Position numbers and translations under genes: made by a program. Shown one piece after another: positions 29,501 through 42,245 of a DNA stretch of 64,000 bases (the stretch's first letter is position 1; each line of letters starts with the position of its first letter). Source of the stretch: Antennarius striatus (lineage: Eukaryota > Chordata > Actinopteri > Lophiiformes > Antennariidae). The stretch lies in contig NC_090792.1 of the NCBI RefSeq assembly GCF_040054535.1, positions 8,952,491 to 9,016,490 of the forward strand, read 5' to 3'. Below the pieces are notes generated by a model. That model ran no database searches, was not told where the DNA came from, and saw nothing but the letters and a program-made list of their open reading frames with translations.

Positions 29501-32500
29501 TTATTTCTTCAAGGGACCTGACATTTTACGTAGACCCTTTATCCTGTAGAGCAGCCCATTGATAAATTCCTATGGGGAAGATGGAGAATTATTTTTTCTT
29601 TATATGCAGTACCAGTGAACAAGTAATATCTTTCTATGGTTAATCATAAAAAGCTTATACACTTGTGTGAAGTATATACTGTATATTTTTTTCCTCACCT
29701 CTTTTGGCTTTCCGCATTCCTGCAACAGCTCCTAACAAAGAATACAAACACAGGAAGGCTCACGAACAACATTGCAACACTGGATTCCACCAAAGGTCAA
29801 TTGCTTTTAAGCTATTACCCCACAACCCCACAACAGCCATGTTGATGTGTTTTATACCTGCAATCGAGTTCTCTGTCCTTCGTCTGTAAGCTCCAGGAGC
29901 TCATCTATGTCAATCTCTAACTCTGGAATTTCCTCCTCCTACAAAAAACAACAGGAAACAAACATCAGGACCCAGGGTTAATTTTTCTCTACTGCCTACA
30001 TGTTTCTAATTCTGCATTCTCAAAAAGCTCTTTTCAAATGTTGGCTTCTTGTTATCCTTTCATCCTTTCCTTTCCACAGTGGTGGAATTGTTCGCACCAT
30101 TACACACAGTCAGAGGGAAAGGGAAAAGCGTTAGGAGGGATCCTGGATGTGATGCGAAATGGCAGGGGTTCAGCAGCACAGTAATTAAATTCTTTTATTG
30201 TCACACTGTATGTTGTTAGAACACACAACCGCACTGCAGGTTGTACTGTTGCAATATGAACAAAACACTTTTTCTTTAATAACTTCTTTAATAACGCTGT
30301 GATTGATGATGTGTTGTAAATATAACCAAAGAATCATCAGATTTCATGGATGGTTTATCCAGTTTAGCATTTAACTCGCCCTTATGGAGAGACTGGTTCC
30401 AGTTGAGATATCTTCTTTACCACAATAGATAAACTGTGCTACAAACCCACAGACAACATTCTCACATGTGAACAGGATGTCTTACTAGTTTCATAGAAAC
30501 CCCTTGCTGGCCTTAATAAAAAGGAGGCTGGCAGCACCAGGTAAGATTAATGTCAACATCATGTAAAGATTGTACAAAAGGGTACAGAGCATCCAGTTAT
30601 AAAAAGGAAATATTGCAAAGTAATCCGTCCCTTTCACAAGCTCTTATCCACTCCTCCCTATATTTTCAGAGGGAACAAGCAGTGCTCACTACTGGGATCC
30701 TGAACAGATATATCCCGAGTCAGCAGGTGCACACTCATATCTGTCAAGTGGGCCTCATTTTGAGGGGGAAATTTTGTGGTTGGGTAGTTTTCATGGCTGG
30801 TAAGGATGTGACTTGCACAGCTTTCTGGATGAGGAGAGCGCTAATCAAAAGGGAAGTGCTGAGTGGCGGAATAGATGGGCCCACCTTCAGAGTCCCCCGT
30901 GCCCCCTCTAATTGATACTTTCTGCCAGTTTGGGCCCTGCGTGGTTCTGCTGATGTCTGCAGGACATACACAGTGCTGCTTGTGGGTGTTTCTTCACCAG
31001 CTCAGCTCTGGGTGGTTATGTTGAGCTTTTTGGGTTGTATTTTGGAAATCAGTGAGTTTGGTCAAGTACTTTAAAATGTCTGGTGTTAAAAGAGAGATGC
31101 CAAGTGTCTTTTCATTAATGCTTCATTTAAGACCCATTACATTGAGTTTTGCAAGAAAAAAAGTTATTTTTGGGGTGGGATCTGAGTGGGATAATGTATC
31201 TTGGACTAGAGTACACCCCATTAAGTTTTGTTGTTTATTTATTTATTTTAGTTATTCATTTGTTTGTTCATTCCTTCGTGCATTTACTTACCTATTACCT
31301 TTACTTTCCATCCATCCGTCCATCCATCCATCCATCCATCCATTCATCCATCTGCTTACTTACTCACTAAATTATGAGATGGGCTGTTCAATATTTTAAT
31401 TGCTCTTGAAATAATGCATGGATCTTCCTATGGAGAAAATAAGGAATATTTGGGGGGTGCTATCTGTAGTGTAGGTAATTTTGTGTAATTTTTCCATGAG
31501 AATTAAATATTATGTCAGAGGAAGAAATCTGTCGCCTAAATGATGGTTACAGGAGTTTGATTTTGGCTGGACAGAATTAAAGGTGACTGTTCGGCCTTAT
31601 TGGACATACTGTATGTGCCCAACTGGGTGTCACCCCAGTCTGGCAAACTGAGCCTTTCTAAAGTAGCATTAGTGAGTAGTATCACCAGGGATACGCCTGA
31701 ATTGCAAGACTGCAGAGCCTGACTAAATATTAATCTGTAAACGTGTGCTTTACCATGAAAAACGATGATCAAACACTGAATAGTTGTTTCTTATTATTTC
31801 ACGCATGGTTTTTCCAGCTTTTGGAGTTACCTTTACTGTCAGTAGAAAATGGATTTTAATGAGACTTCTGGGCAGAAAAGTCTCAGCAGCACTTTTAAGT
31901 TATGCGCAGTAGCCTGAGGTTAAAATGAATGTTGGCACTAACTTTGGAATCCATTCTTATTAAAGTAGTTCTGCAGAGGAGTGCAGCTTTACCAGACAAT
32001 ACAGATATAGTCTAAATGGCAGCCGCATTTAATGTTTAGACTTTGAATAAATGTTTAGAATTTATATTTCTGAATTGGGAAAGTTTTTTCAGTATCAGAA
32101 TATTTATTTCAGGACTTCTATGTTTTAGAAGTCTTAGCTCAGAGAATCATTTCAACTATTTCCTCACTTTAAATATTCTTTATATGTCTGCATGAGTGAT
32201 GCACTTAGCATTTATCCTTTTGTTCTAGAAATTAAGTTTAATATATAAGGATAATAAATCGTGAATAATAAATAAGGTACCGGTATCCATAACCCACAAA
32301 GCCGATAACCTGCTGAAAAATGTATGGATGTGTGGATGGATAATAAATAAGATAATAAATCAGGACAAGCATTTCAAAGTGAGGCAGATTTCTGGACTGT
32401 GAGCAAAATGGTTGTGAAATGGAGAGTTAATATTCAAAAACCACAGAAAGTAGCTAGCAATGATTTTCTTGACCTCATGATCTATATGGCAACTCTCAGG

Positions 32501-35500
32501 TAAAAGCATATGTACTTAACCAAGGCCTGTATAAAAGATAGACTGAACTGAATATAAGGAACATGAGTATCCACCACCAAAACAAAACCTCTATGCAAGG
32601 TCCCTCACACAGAATTTTAATTAAATTAATAAAATTAATGATGCGTTGAAGTTCCTCAGAGTTTCAGTCATAGTTACTGTGGTTACCCATTCACCTCCTC
32701 CACCTGTACCTTTCTAGTGTAGGAGGTACAAGGCCGAAATCCAAACTAATAGATTATGAGGGAGTTTTCCTGACCCAGCTAGGTGTTACAGCCGATAAGC
32801 CTAATGTCATTTTATAAAATATATTTGTATATCTGAACAATATATCTCAAACTAAATCCCTCACTAATTTAGCTAAGCCTAGCATTAAAAAACGCAAATG
32901 GGAAAACTTCAAATAAATTAGTAATTAGAGAGAAACAGAGCGAGAACTACCTGCCTATATTATCTGGTCTTTATCCTATGCTAAGCTTACCTGTGCGGTT
33001 CATGTGACTGTAAGTATTTGAGTTTATGTTGATAGACCAGAGGATGCAGAAGCTGACCTGTCCATTTTAGATTACATGAATGCTGATTAAAATTATTAAG
33101 AATTTTATGTTCCTAGTTTTAATATTTGTTATGTATTGTTGGTAATTATCTGTTTTATTGCTACTTTTTTTTTAAACTAATACATTTCTTTCTGTGAGTT
33201 GTGTCACTGCTTCATGGCCAGGATGACCTGGAAAAAGAGATGTGAGTGACTCCTTTTAAGCTTTAAGTTTTTATAGTTCTTTATTACGTCTACATGTTAG
33301 ATAATGATAGTAACTTGCTATGATTTTAGAAAGTATCACAACAAGACATGAAACAAAGCGTTGTTCCATGACACAACTATGTGTTCGCTGTTATGATGTA
33401 AAGGAAACTACAGCAGGATGTCCAGCTGTTTTGATCAGACGCCATGTTTAACTTATCAGACCTTTCCGTTTTCCTGCCAGAGGCACGAGCTAACCACAGC
33501 TCAAATATTCATTAACTTCCCTCTGTGAGTCATGACATATAAAGAGTTATTTAAAGTTTAAGAGGGCAAACAGAGTGGAGTTCAAATCTTTTTGTCTGAT
33601 TACACAAGAGTGAGGCAAATTCCACACAAACGTTTCTCCACTATGTCATGTCGTTAAATCTATTATTATAAAACAGCTTCAACATTTTAACAGTAGTTTT
33701 CACACATTCTTAATAAATTCTCCAAAGGTGTGAATTTTGCAATAAAGGCAACAATTCCATACCCCAGCAGCACTTGTATGAATTAGACATGTGGTTAAAT
33801 AATTCAACAGGTGACACAGGGGACTGATGGTAAATGCTTCCACACGGAAGACTCTGAGAACCAACAGAGTAACCTTCCCCTGAGCACATGCAAAATTCAT
33901 TACACCGGCCAGAGCATGAGGACCAGAGACTGATGCAAATATCCAGTCCAGCCCAGGTACACAGTGAAGCCTTCATTTTCATATGGCAAGGACGCACACT
34001 AGACATTCTGTTTACCTCGGTTCATGACATCAGGCACTCCCATGATTGAATTAAAGACATCAGGTATCAATCATTCTAAAGTATAATCACTCTGCCTGGA
34101 AACATGCACACTACCTGTGCACATTTGTCCTTATGTTACATGGGAGTAAAATGAGAATATTAAAGTTTATTTTTTATTTTGAGGGAAACAAATTTATATT
34201 TCTAGGACAGGATCAGAAGAGAACACCTAGAAAGTTTTGTGCTCCTTTCCATTGCAAAGAGAGATTCATTCCACTCTGAAATTAACATATATGTAAATTT
34301 CCAAGCATGTAAAACTTACGACAGGCAAGAAGGCTTGTGGTTTGAATGGAAGCAAAGAACAAACTGTGATCCGGAACATGTCACTACAGTATTGGTGGTC
34401 TTCATCTCTTACTGTCAGTCTATGGCTACATCTTCTTTAAATTCTTTCCAGTGAGATGCTCACGTTTTGCTGCGTCATTATAAACACTGCAGATGCCAGA
34501 TGCATCTACAGCCCAGAAACTCAGTGAAATTCAAGAATTAAATGGTTATGTTTGTCTTGGCCTGCTCTGGTACGAAACAGAGCAGGCCTGCTCATCTGAT
34601 CTGCATCGTCATTAACAAGCCCATCTCCTAAACAGGCACCCCTAATTCCACAGAGCCATGTGGGCGATGAGACATCTGTTGCCATGGTTTCTCCTCAGAG
34701 AATGCCAAGCAAATCAATATGGAGTCTCTGGCATAATTGGATTGTATCCCACAGTCCAGGAGTGGCGTCATGAAGGTTGTGTAGTTGTGGTGAGAGAGAG
34801 GAGAAAAGCTGGCTGACGTCTCGTCATAATCCCCCATACGTATTAAATATTAATATCCACGCCATGAGACCATCAAATAGGCACAGTAAAGAAATAATTA
34901 GCACATGCCTCTTCTTTACTTTAAATTCAATTGGTCACATATATAGTGTATATATAATTCAGTATCTTATATGTAGAGAGTTATTGAGCGATCGTGTCCT
35001 CAAAAATGCATCCACAGACATTTAAAAGATGACGGTAAGTCCTTCACCCAGAATGTAGATATGCTGTTAGTTCATATATTTTATTTGTTTATTATTCTCT
35101 TCTTCTCTGTGTCTTTATCTCAGAGTTTACAAGAATTTTATTGGTGCTTTGGGTCCATTCTTCAATACTGAGTCACTGATCTTAAAAGTTGGGTAGAAAC
35201 CAACTCTGAGATCCTAAATTGTTGCCATTCATTTAATGTGTGGTTTTATCAAGGGTGCTACGTATATGCAAAGGCATCAGAATGACTTAATACGGATATC
35301 CTATCAGAAAAATAATGGTACGGTTGTGGCAGAGCACCACGTTGCACGGTGAACAGCTGATACTGCAGTCAGGTTGATGACACATGAGGGCATGTGTGCT
35401 GAAAACTGCAGCCATTGAGCAACAGCTCGAGCCTCCCACCCGATCCCCTCTCTCTCACATGATGGATAGTCCACCATGGGCACCTTTGAGCAGTGCAATG

Positions 35501-35741
35501 CCTCCCTGGCTACTCCTCTCACCTCCTCATTGTGTGTCAGTGCAAGGCAGCTTTCCCCTACCTCACAGTCAAACAGCAGGTGCAGCTGCCCGTCAATCCA
35601 CTCTTCAATATCCAGCCTCCTCTGTAGATCCTTGCGGTTGTATTTAACTGTCAGCTTACCCAGCTTGCGGTGCGCTGGCTCCTCTGTTTTGTCTCCTGCC
35701 TGAAACATCACCCTGGACTGGGTGCTGGGCTCTGACGCCAT
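29501..35741 (-). CDS. ppp1r14d: Protein phosphatase 1 inhibitor, CPI-17/PPP1R14 family
   Basis: Small cytosolic inhibitor of PP1 and myosin phosphatase, known to act when phosphorylated on a conserved Thr. Four minus-strand exons are 35562-35741, 29858-29938, 29699-29731 and 29501-29569, all phase 0 with GT-AG borders, encoding 120 residues. Exon 1 holds the signature KLTVKYNRKDLQRRLDIEEW, with Thr31 in the position of the CPI-17 activating phosphosite. Exon 2 gives EEEIPELEIDIDELLEL, exon 3 ELLQECGKPKE, and exon 4 EFINGLLYRIKGLRKMSGP, then stop. The start at 35741 has a good Kozak context (GCCATGG) and family-like length; an in-frame upstream start is less likely. The D-type symbol rests on position between zfyve19 and spint1 as in human. 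The sequence alone fits several PPP1R14 paralogues. Intron 1 is 5.6 kb. Confidence 0.88.
29939..35561 (-). other. Intron 1 of the ppp1r14 gene
   Basis: 5.6 kb of AT-rich intron with no recognisable exon. It includes a (CCAT)n run around 31308-31352, and a short perfect hairpin with 11-bp arms (34559-34569 and 34578-34588) around an 8-nt loop. Open frames here do not resemble known proteins. Confidence 0.6.
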
Positions 35742-36061
35742 GGCTGCCACAGCCTCAGGAGAGCTGTGGACACACACTAATCTCTATCACACACACACAC
35801 ACAAGCTCTGACACGTTAGTTTTGCAAACCAACTCCCCTACTCTGCTTCTATCTGTGCTCGTCTTGTGGGCTGCCGTTCCCACGCTTGTCTCCTGTTATC
35901 TTGCAGAGTGTTCCTGCTCTCTGTGACGCCGGCTCTCCTTCTCTGCCTGTCCTCATCCTTTCTCTCTCTGCAAAGCTCACCGGCTCGCTCTCCGTCCCTC
36001 CTTCTCTCGCAACCCCCACCGGCCGCACAATCAGGAGGAGGGTAATGAGATAGGCCTCTGT

Positions 36062-36118
36062 ACTTGTGTGTGCGTGCGTGCGTGCGTGCGTGCATGTGTG
36101 TGTGCGTGCGTGCACCTT
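36062..36118. repeat. (TGCG)n/(TG)n microsatellite upstream of the ppp1r14 gene
   Basis: Tandem GTGC units mixed with TG units, producing false Cys-Val-Arg-Ala open frames. It lies about 320 bases upstream of the ppp1r14 start codon. Confidence 0.9.
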
Positions 36119-36562
36119 TTTGGGTGTGTGTTCGCTCTCTTCTTCCATATTATAGTAGGTATGTTGGAGCATAGGTCAGTAACAGTGATAACAACTGGTG
36201 GGAGGGTTATAAGACAACCACAGCAATTGCTCTGGCGGGGAAATAGGTCATTATGTTTCACTGATAATATGAAGCTTAAAAATAACAGTAGTTTTTTCTT
36301 TTATTTCTAACCAAATAATTTGTCAAAGATTCTGACCAATGTTTCCTATTATTTAGACACTCAAGTGGGAGTATCTAAACTATTTGGCTGCTCACAAAGA
36401 CTAAAGGGTTAGTTTTATGTACTAGGTACTCTTATCTGCATGTCTACAGGCCCTGTGTGTGTGCGTGCGTGCGTGTGTCTTTACAGGCCTGTATGATATA
36501 CGTTACGTACGTGTGTGAATATTTAGAGTGGAAAAGTATTTCCTACAATGATCATTAAAGTA

Positions 36563-36600
36563 TTTATTATTATTATTATTATTATTTTTATTATCATCAT
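36563..36600. repeat. (TTA)n microsatellite
   Basis: A tandem ATT/TTA run followed by ATC units, in the region between the ppp1r14 gene and spint1. Confidence 0.9.
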
Positions 36601-37289
36601 CATTATGTTCAACAAATACACCAACACTAGCCGGGTCCCCCCTCTTCTCAGGTGAGCCAGGGTTCCTCCAATGCAAGAGCTGCCTCATCCTTTATACCAG
36701 ACATTATCAGGTGTACGTTTAATAGGCCTTGAAGTCAAATTGGCATCCTCAGTTACGTATCCATAAATAATAGATGAATAGGAGAGCACTGTTTATGGCT
36801 CTTTAAAAGTCAAATGTCACATAAAGGTTTTGAGACCATCAGTACTTGCGGAGCTAAATATGAATAGTGGAACACAATCCAAGGTCAAAAATTCATGGTT
36901 ACTTCTCTGTGTGAGGAATTACAGTCAACACAACAGAGCTCTAGAGTTTCCACAGATCCCATAATGGGGTTCAGTTTTTGTTTTGGCAGGAACCATCAAT
37001 CAGCCATAGCTGTGCATGTTCACCCACTGATGCACCGTCTGTTACAAACACTGAATTATTGAGTGCCTCCAGTAGCTCACCTTTCCAGACAAACAAATTC
37101 ATTCATCTTGTTTTATGGTGCTTGGTTCCGCATCACCAGATTGTCAAAACTAAAAAAATGAAGTGAGCCGGAAACCCATGAGGCCTTCTCACCTCAGACC
37201 CAACTACACACTCTAGGGTGGGGAAAAGTAAAGAATAAACTTGCTCAAATGTCTCATCTCCACAATGTGATGATATACCAACTCAGCAT

Positions 37290-38420
37290 CAACAAGGCAG
37301 TCAGAGACTGCAACATCCTGAGACACCCCTGAATTCAAAATTTTACCATGACCTACTTTCACAGGTCAGAGTCATTTAATAAAAGACCCATGATCCGACA
37401 TGTAACTGGTGCATTCTATTTGTCATGAGGTTTCAGAGATGTGTACCTAAAAAGGTATAAAAGTGAAAATGTGACCTTGACCTAGTTTTTCAAGGTCAAG
37501 GTTGTGATCTAATTTTCATCCCCTTGCCTCCCTGAATATAACGCCTTTTGTTTCGTCTTTCTATCTTATCCAGCTCTTGAGATATGTGCCTGGGCAAAAA
37601 AAAAAAGTCACACTCTAATATTTCGTGGGACTGCCTGTAGCTTTGATTACGGTGCGCATTTGCCGCAGCATTGTTTCGACAACCTCGTACGACGTCACAG
37701 CATTTATTTCTGTCCAGAATTACATTAATTTTTGGCCGAGTTCTTGTATTGACGATAGGAGTCAAACCACTCTGCAAGGTCTTCTCCAGCACATCCCATA
37801 GACTTTGAATGGGGTTAAGCTCAGGACTGTGGGGGCAATTGATGTGTCAAAATGATATCTCACGCTCCCTGGACCACTCTTTCACAATTAGAGTCCAATA
37901 AATTTTGGCATTGTTATCCTAGAATATGATCGTGCCATCTGCGAGAAAAAATCCATTTATGGGATAGCCTGGTCATTCAGTACATTCAGATACTCAGCTG
38001 ACTTATTTTTTTGCTGAATAATATTGCTGAATCTAGACTCGACCAACTGAAGCAACCCCTGATCATAACACTGCAATTTGCTTATTGAAACCCAAACACT
38101 GACTTTTTTTTTGGCTGGGCAGTGTATCTCAGGATAGAAAATATCTCAGACTGTAGATCAAAGGTAGTGTTATGATCTATGGTCTTACTCGTTTTTCTAT
38201 CTTATCTGGTTCCTGAGTGTACAAAACTTGAAATTTTACCTTGACCTACTTTTCTCAAGAACATCTCATTTTCATCCCCTTTGCCGCCCGAGTAATGTGC
38301 TTTTTGTTATGTCTTTCTGTCTGCAACGTTTGAGAAGATATTTGGTGGACGAACGGACGGACGGACAGACTGATACACAAACACTGACAATTACAATACA
38401 TCACCGTTTCGCAGGATGTA
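37290..38420 (+). repeat. CAAGGTCA interspersed repeat family, copy C, split by a Tc1-like insertion
   Basis: Plus-orientation copy starting near AAGGCAGTCAGAGACTGCAAC and ending near CACTGACAATTACAATACATC. The first half carries the cluster TGACCTTGACCTA...CAAGGTCAAGGT at 37472-37502. The second half carries a decayed cluster near 38238-38260 and the (GGAC)n run at about 38354-38366. Between 37585 and 38124 it is interrupted by a Tc1-like element. Comparison with copy D near 54.6-55.2 kb shows the uninterrupted order. Confidence 0.75.
37585..38124 (-). mobile_element. Tc1/mariner-type transposon remnant, internally deleted
   Basis: TA dinucleotides flank the element at both ends (37583-37584, 38125-38126). 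The ends are related inverted repeats: TGTGCCTGGGCAAAAAA on the left, and CACTGCCCAGCCAAAAA for the right end read inward. The minus strand carries a degenerate trace of the Tc1 transposase C-terminus with several stop codons, in the area matching the usual ...HSKSMGCAGEDL... frame. About two thirds of a full-length Tc1 element is missing. Confidence 0.75.
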
Positions 38421-39099
38421 ACAACTGTAGCGTCTATGGATTTGACTTCTTAGTTTTTCCCCAAACTTTCTTTTATTCTGGCTTCAATTGTTGGTCTTAT
38501 GTCTCAGTGTGTGCCCCAGAGCTAGTTTTCATGTATTGCATAATTTGCACAACCACTTCCTATTGCACCTTCATCATGTAATGAGTAGCTCCATGACTCA
38601 TAGCATACTGCACGTCAAAGCATGAATAATCTCCCTAAATGATGGCAAGGGGCTAATCTGATGAAGAAGGAGTGATACGATGAACAAGGTACTGGGGGTC
38701 CTGTAGATTTGGGACACTGTACGAGAGAAAACAGAAACATGCCAACCATTCTCCTTCAACCAGTCTGCTTCAACTCTAGACGAGCCCATGCTGCCACCTT
38801 CTGGATCAAAGCTTTTAATTATGAAAGAATCATTTCCAATAACACCACACATGGTATGAACAATGCACTTCTGTCATGATGATTTCACATCTGCTTTTTA
38901 CTATTGTTGCTTGTTTTTTTTAAAAATTTCTGTCCGTATTGTGTGACTTTTTGGATGTGTTTTACTATTTGTGATTTACTTATTAAGCAAAACTACCAAG
39001 GTTTTGTAAAATAATGTTGCTGTGTTTGATATATAACACGCTGCATGCCCTTGTTTGAAAAGTGTTTTAGAGTGATGCATTTTAAATAAACTTTTATTT

Positions 39100-39300
39100 T
39101 CAGGGTCACAGGGGATTGATTCGCATCCCAGTTGACAATTTGCGAGAGGCAAGGTACACCCTGGACAGGTCACCAGTTCATCAGGCGTGTCAACTACATT
39201 CACAAGTACGTACGAGCAAAGTAGAGACACAAAAATGTACACAAAATATGTGTTTTTGGACACAGTATCTGGAGGGAACAGACAGAGGAGGTCTGGATTA
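39100..39300 (+). repeat. Degenerate SINE-type repeat fragment
   Basis: Contains GGCAAGGTACACCCTGGACA and CACCAGTTCATCAGG, recognisable as a decayed copy of the teleost repeat seen at 17167-17535, here in the opposite reading. Boundaries are vague. Confidence 0.5.
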
Positions 39301-39779
39301 AAACCTTTAGCCTTTTCTACTGCTCCTAGAAATTTAGAATGAATTTCTTAAATAGTTATCTTGATATATTTCAAAATGGCTGTGATTCAAGACCGTCTTG
39401 ACATGTGTCAGGAACTGAAGTGTAAATCTATTTGATTTATCATTGCATATTCAACAGAATTACATGATAATTTAGTTTTGTTTTTTTTTAAAGTATTGCT
39501 ATAGTTACATTCCATTGCTGTACAACACGCTACTTAGACCTGTATGACGGAATCATTTCATGGGGAATATCTACATATGACTCAGAAAGAAATCTTTTAT
39601 AAATAAAATTTGGTGAATATAAATCCCCTCTCCAGTCTGTTTACGACGGAATTATCCCACTTTCAGGGACAGAAAAGGGAAGTTTTCTCAAATCCCTGAA
39701 AATAACAAAAAAACAAACAAAAAACGTGGTCAAAAACATACATAGATGCATATATAATATCGTGACGATCATTTATTTC

Positions 39780-40246
39780 GCGCTGATGAATAAAATCATT
39801 ACAGAACATCTCTCTCACTTCTCTCCCTGCTTGTTTGTCTGCGCTTCCGTCACAGAACAAGCAGCAGGGAGTGGCGTGGAGTGGAATTTCACTTCCTGTG
39901 TCTCTCAGGTGACTCACCTGGGCAATGTCGTCGATTGTTCGAGTTTTTGTCGACATCAAACAGGCTGGCCTTGATCTCTTGTGAGTTTCGAGCTCGTAAA
40001 GAATCATTTCGTGGAGTGGAGTGTTCGTGAGTCATCCGTGGGACCGCGCAACGGGGAGCCAGGAGCGCTAACAGGACCTTGGATCTCTGAGAAGCCGAGC
40101 GTCTCTTTGCGGCCTTCTGGAAGAGGTCGACTATTGAAATAGGAATAATAATAACTTCTATTATAATTTTCTACCGTTCATTTTTATTAAAAAAGAAAAG
40201 AAAAGAAAAAAGATTTCCCGTCTATTAATTCTAGGACATAATAAAA
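39780..40246 (+). promoter_or_regulatory. spint1 promoter and 5'UTR region
   Basis: Upstream of the spint1 start codon is an ETS-like ACTTCCTG near 39890 and a perfect palindrome CAGGTGACTCACCTG (39906-39920). The palindrome combines two E-boxes with a central AP-1 site TGACTCA (39910-39916). CpG content rises towards 40130. Transcription start is not determined; the 5'UTR probably lies within the last 200-300 bases. Confidence 0.5.
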
Positions 40247-42180
40247 ATGACTCTACTTCTTTGGGGACATTTGGGAGCGCTCCTCCTGGTGTTTCTTTTG
40301 GACTCCACTCGTGGGCAGGAGGTCGGTGAGGAATGCCTGGCACAGTTCAAGATGGGCCGGGAGCATTTTATTCTGGACACGGACGAATCTGTGAAGGACG
40401 GAGCGACGTTCCTGTCGTCTCCGCCTCTGACTCGGTACAAGGACTGCCTGGGCGCCTGCTGCAAGGATCCGCGCTGTAACGTCGCCTTCATGGAGCGGGG
40501 CCCCGAGGAGGGCCAGGTGCGCTCCTGCTTTCTGTTCGACTGTCTCTACCACACAAAGTACGTGTGTCGCTTCGTCAAGAAGACGGACTACATCAACTAC
40601 TTTCAAGACTCCGTGTACGAGAGTTACGTGTCAGCTGATGTCACACCAAGTAAGACCCAAATCTCTATCATTTTAGGGCCCTGGTGTGAAAAGAAACACT
40701 CAGTTTGAATTTTACTGCTGTTGTGTGTCAAAAACAGAATATTATGTGATAGTTAAGGTCTAGTCTTGGGGTGGTAACTTCATTTTCACAAGGGGCCACA
40801 TGAGAAACCTGAACAACCACACCAATGATAACGAACTTAATTCTTAATGCTCAACTTTCTTCAGCTGTAACGTGGACTAAATTACAGTAAATATTTTGAA
40901 TTTGAATATTTCTGGTGTTTAATTTATGTAATTTGTGTGTATGCAAGTTATGATTGTTTTCAAGTGGTTCAGACGGGGGCCAGATGTGGCCCGTGGGCCA
41001 AAGTTTGCCCACACATGGTCTAGTCAGATGAACACCTGTAAAAAGTAAATTTCCGCCCAAGGGTTCCCACACCAGAAGGCTTTATTTAGACACAACAGTT
41101 CATTTACACAAGGAAAAATTAAATATTTACTACTTTAATCTTTTGGTTGTCTGTGTTTAAACCCAGATAGGAACCTTCAGTTCAGCGTGTTCAGTCATGC
41201 GGGGCCATTGTGGCCCCTGGCTCAGGTTTCTGTTTCTATCCTCGTCCCCTTCAGGTGTTGGACCGTACTGTATCGGCCTTTCACTGTAGAGTTTTTCTAT
41301 GTGACGTGTGTGTTGATGCTGTGGTGTCTTTCCAGATGAAGTGGACAGTCCTCCGGTGGCCAATGGGGGCCAGGACCGGGTGGTCCAGCCTCAGGACACC
41401 GTGATGCTCAACGGCATCGAGAGCAAAGACGACCAGGGGATTGAGTCGTACATGTGGCAGATGCTCACAGTGTACCCCTACGCTGTCATTGAGGTGAGGA
41501 TGGACACCACACCCGTCTGAATTTCTAACAGTTCTGTCAGACATTTAAGTTTGGATAAAATGCTCTTTATTCTATGTTAACACTCAATCCCTGTGTCCAG
41601 AAATGCCTTTAGTTATTTGCTATGATGCTTGTATTTTTTTGTCACTTAAAAATGCCACCGGAGTCTCATTTGTCTGTCCACGTGCTGCAGAAAACCAGGT
41701 TTGACGACCAGATCATGGTGTCCAACCTGACGTCTGGGATGTACAAGTTCCAGCTGACCGTCACCGACACCAGCGGCCAGTCCGACTCCACCAAAGTCAC
41801 CGTTCTGGTCTTGACTCCGGAGCAGTCTGAGCGTGAGTATCTAAAACCTCAGCCAGTTACGAACATACCCATTGATCGTCTTTATTCTGTAGGCCTAATG
41901 TTTCCCACCGACCCAACTACAGTTTAGTCTGTGAGCAAATGGAGATGCACAGGGATGTTTGGTACTAGTAATGGCTGAGTTTTGTGATAAACATGAGTCG
42001 TGTGTATTTGTTGACATTTTTATCGGCTTACCCAGTCACCAGTCTTTTGTTTAACGCTGTGATATATTTAAGGGACCAAGACTTTCAGGTAAACCTTTCT
42101 CCTTCATTCAAATATTGCTATGTTGCAATTTGTTGGGCCTATGTAGCAAATTTCAATATTCAAACAGGTTTTTACTGGTC

Positions 42181-42245
<65 letters not shown>

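Noticed and set aside
35742..35777. Upstream in-frame extension of the ppp1r14 protein
   Set aside because: The family-length start MASEPS at 35741 has a better initiation context; the extra residues (MCVHSSPEAVAA) have no family counterpart.
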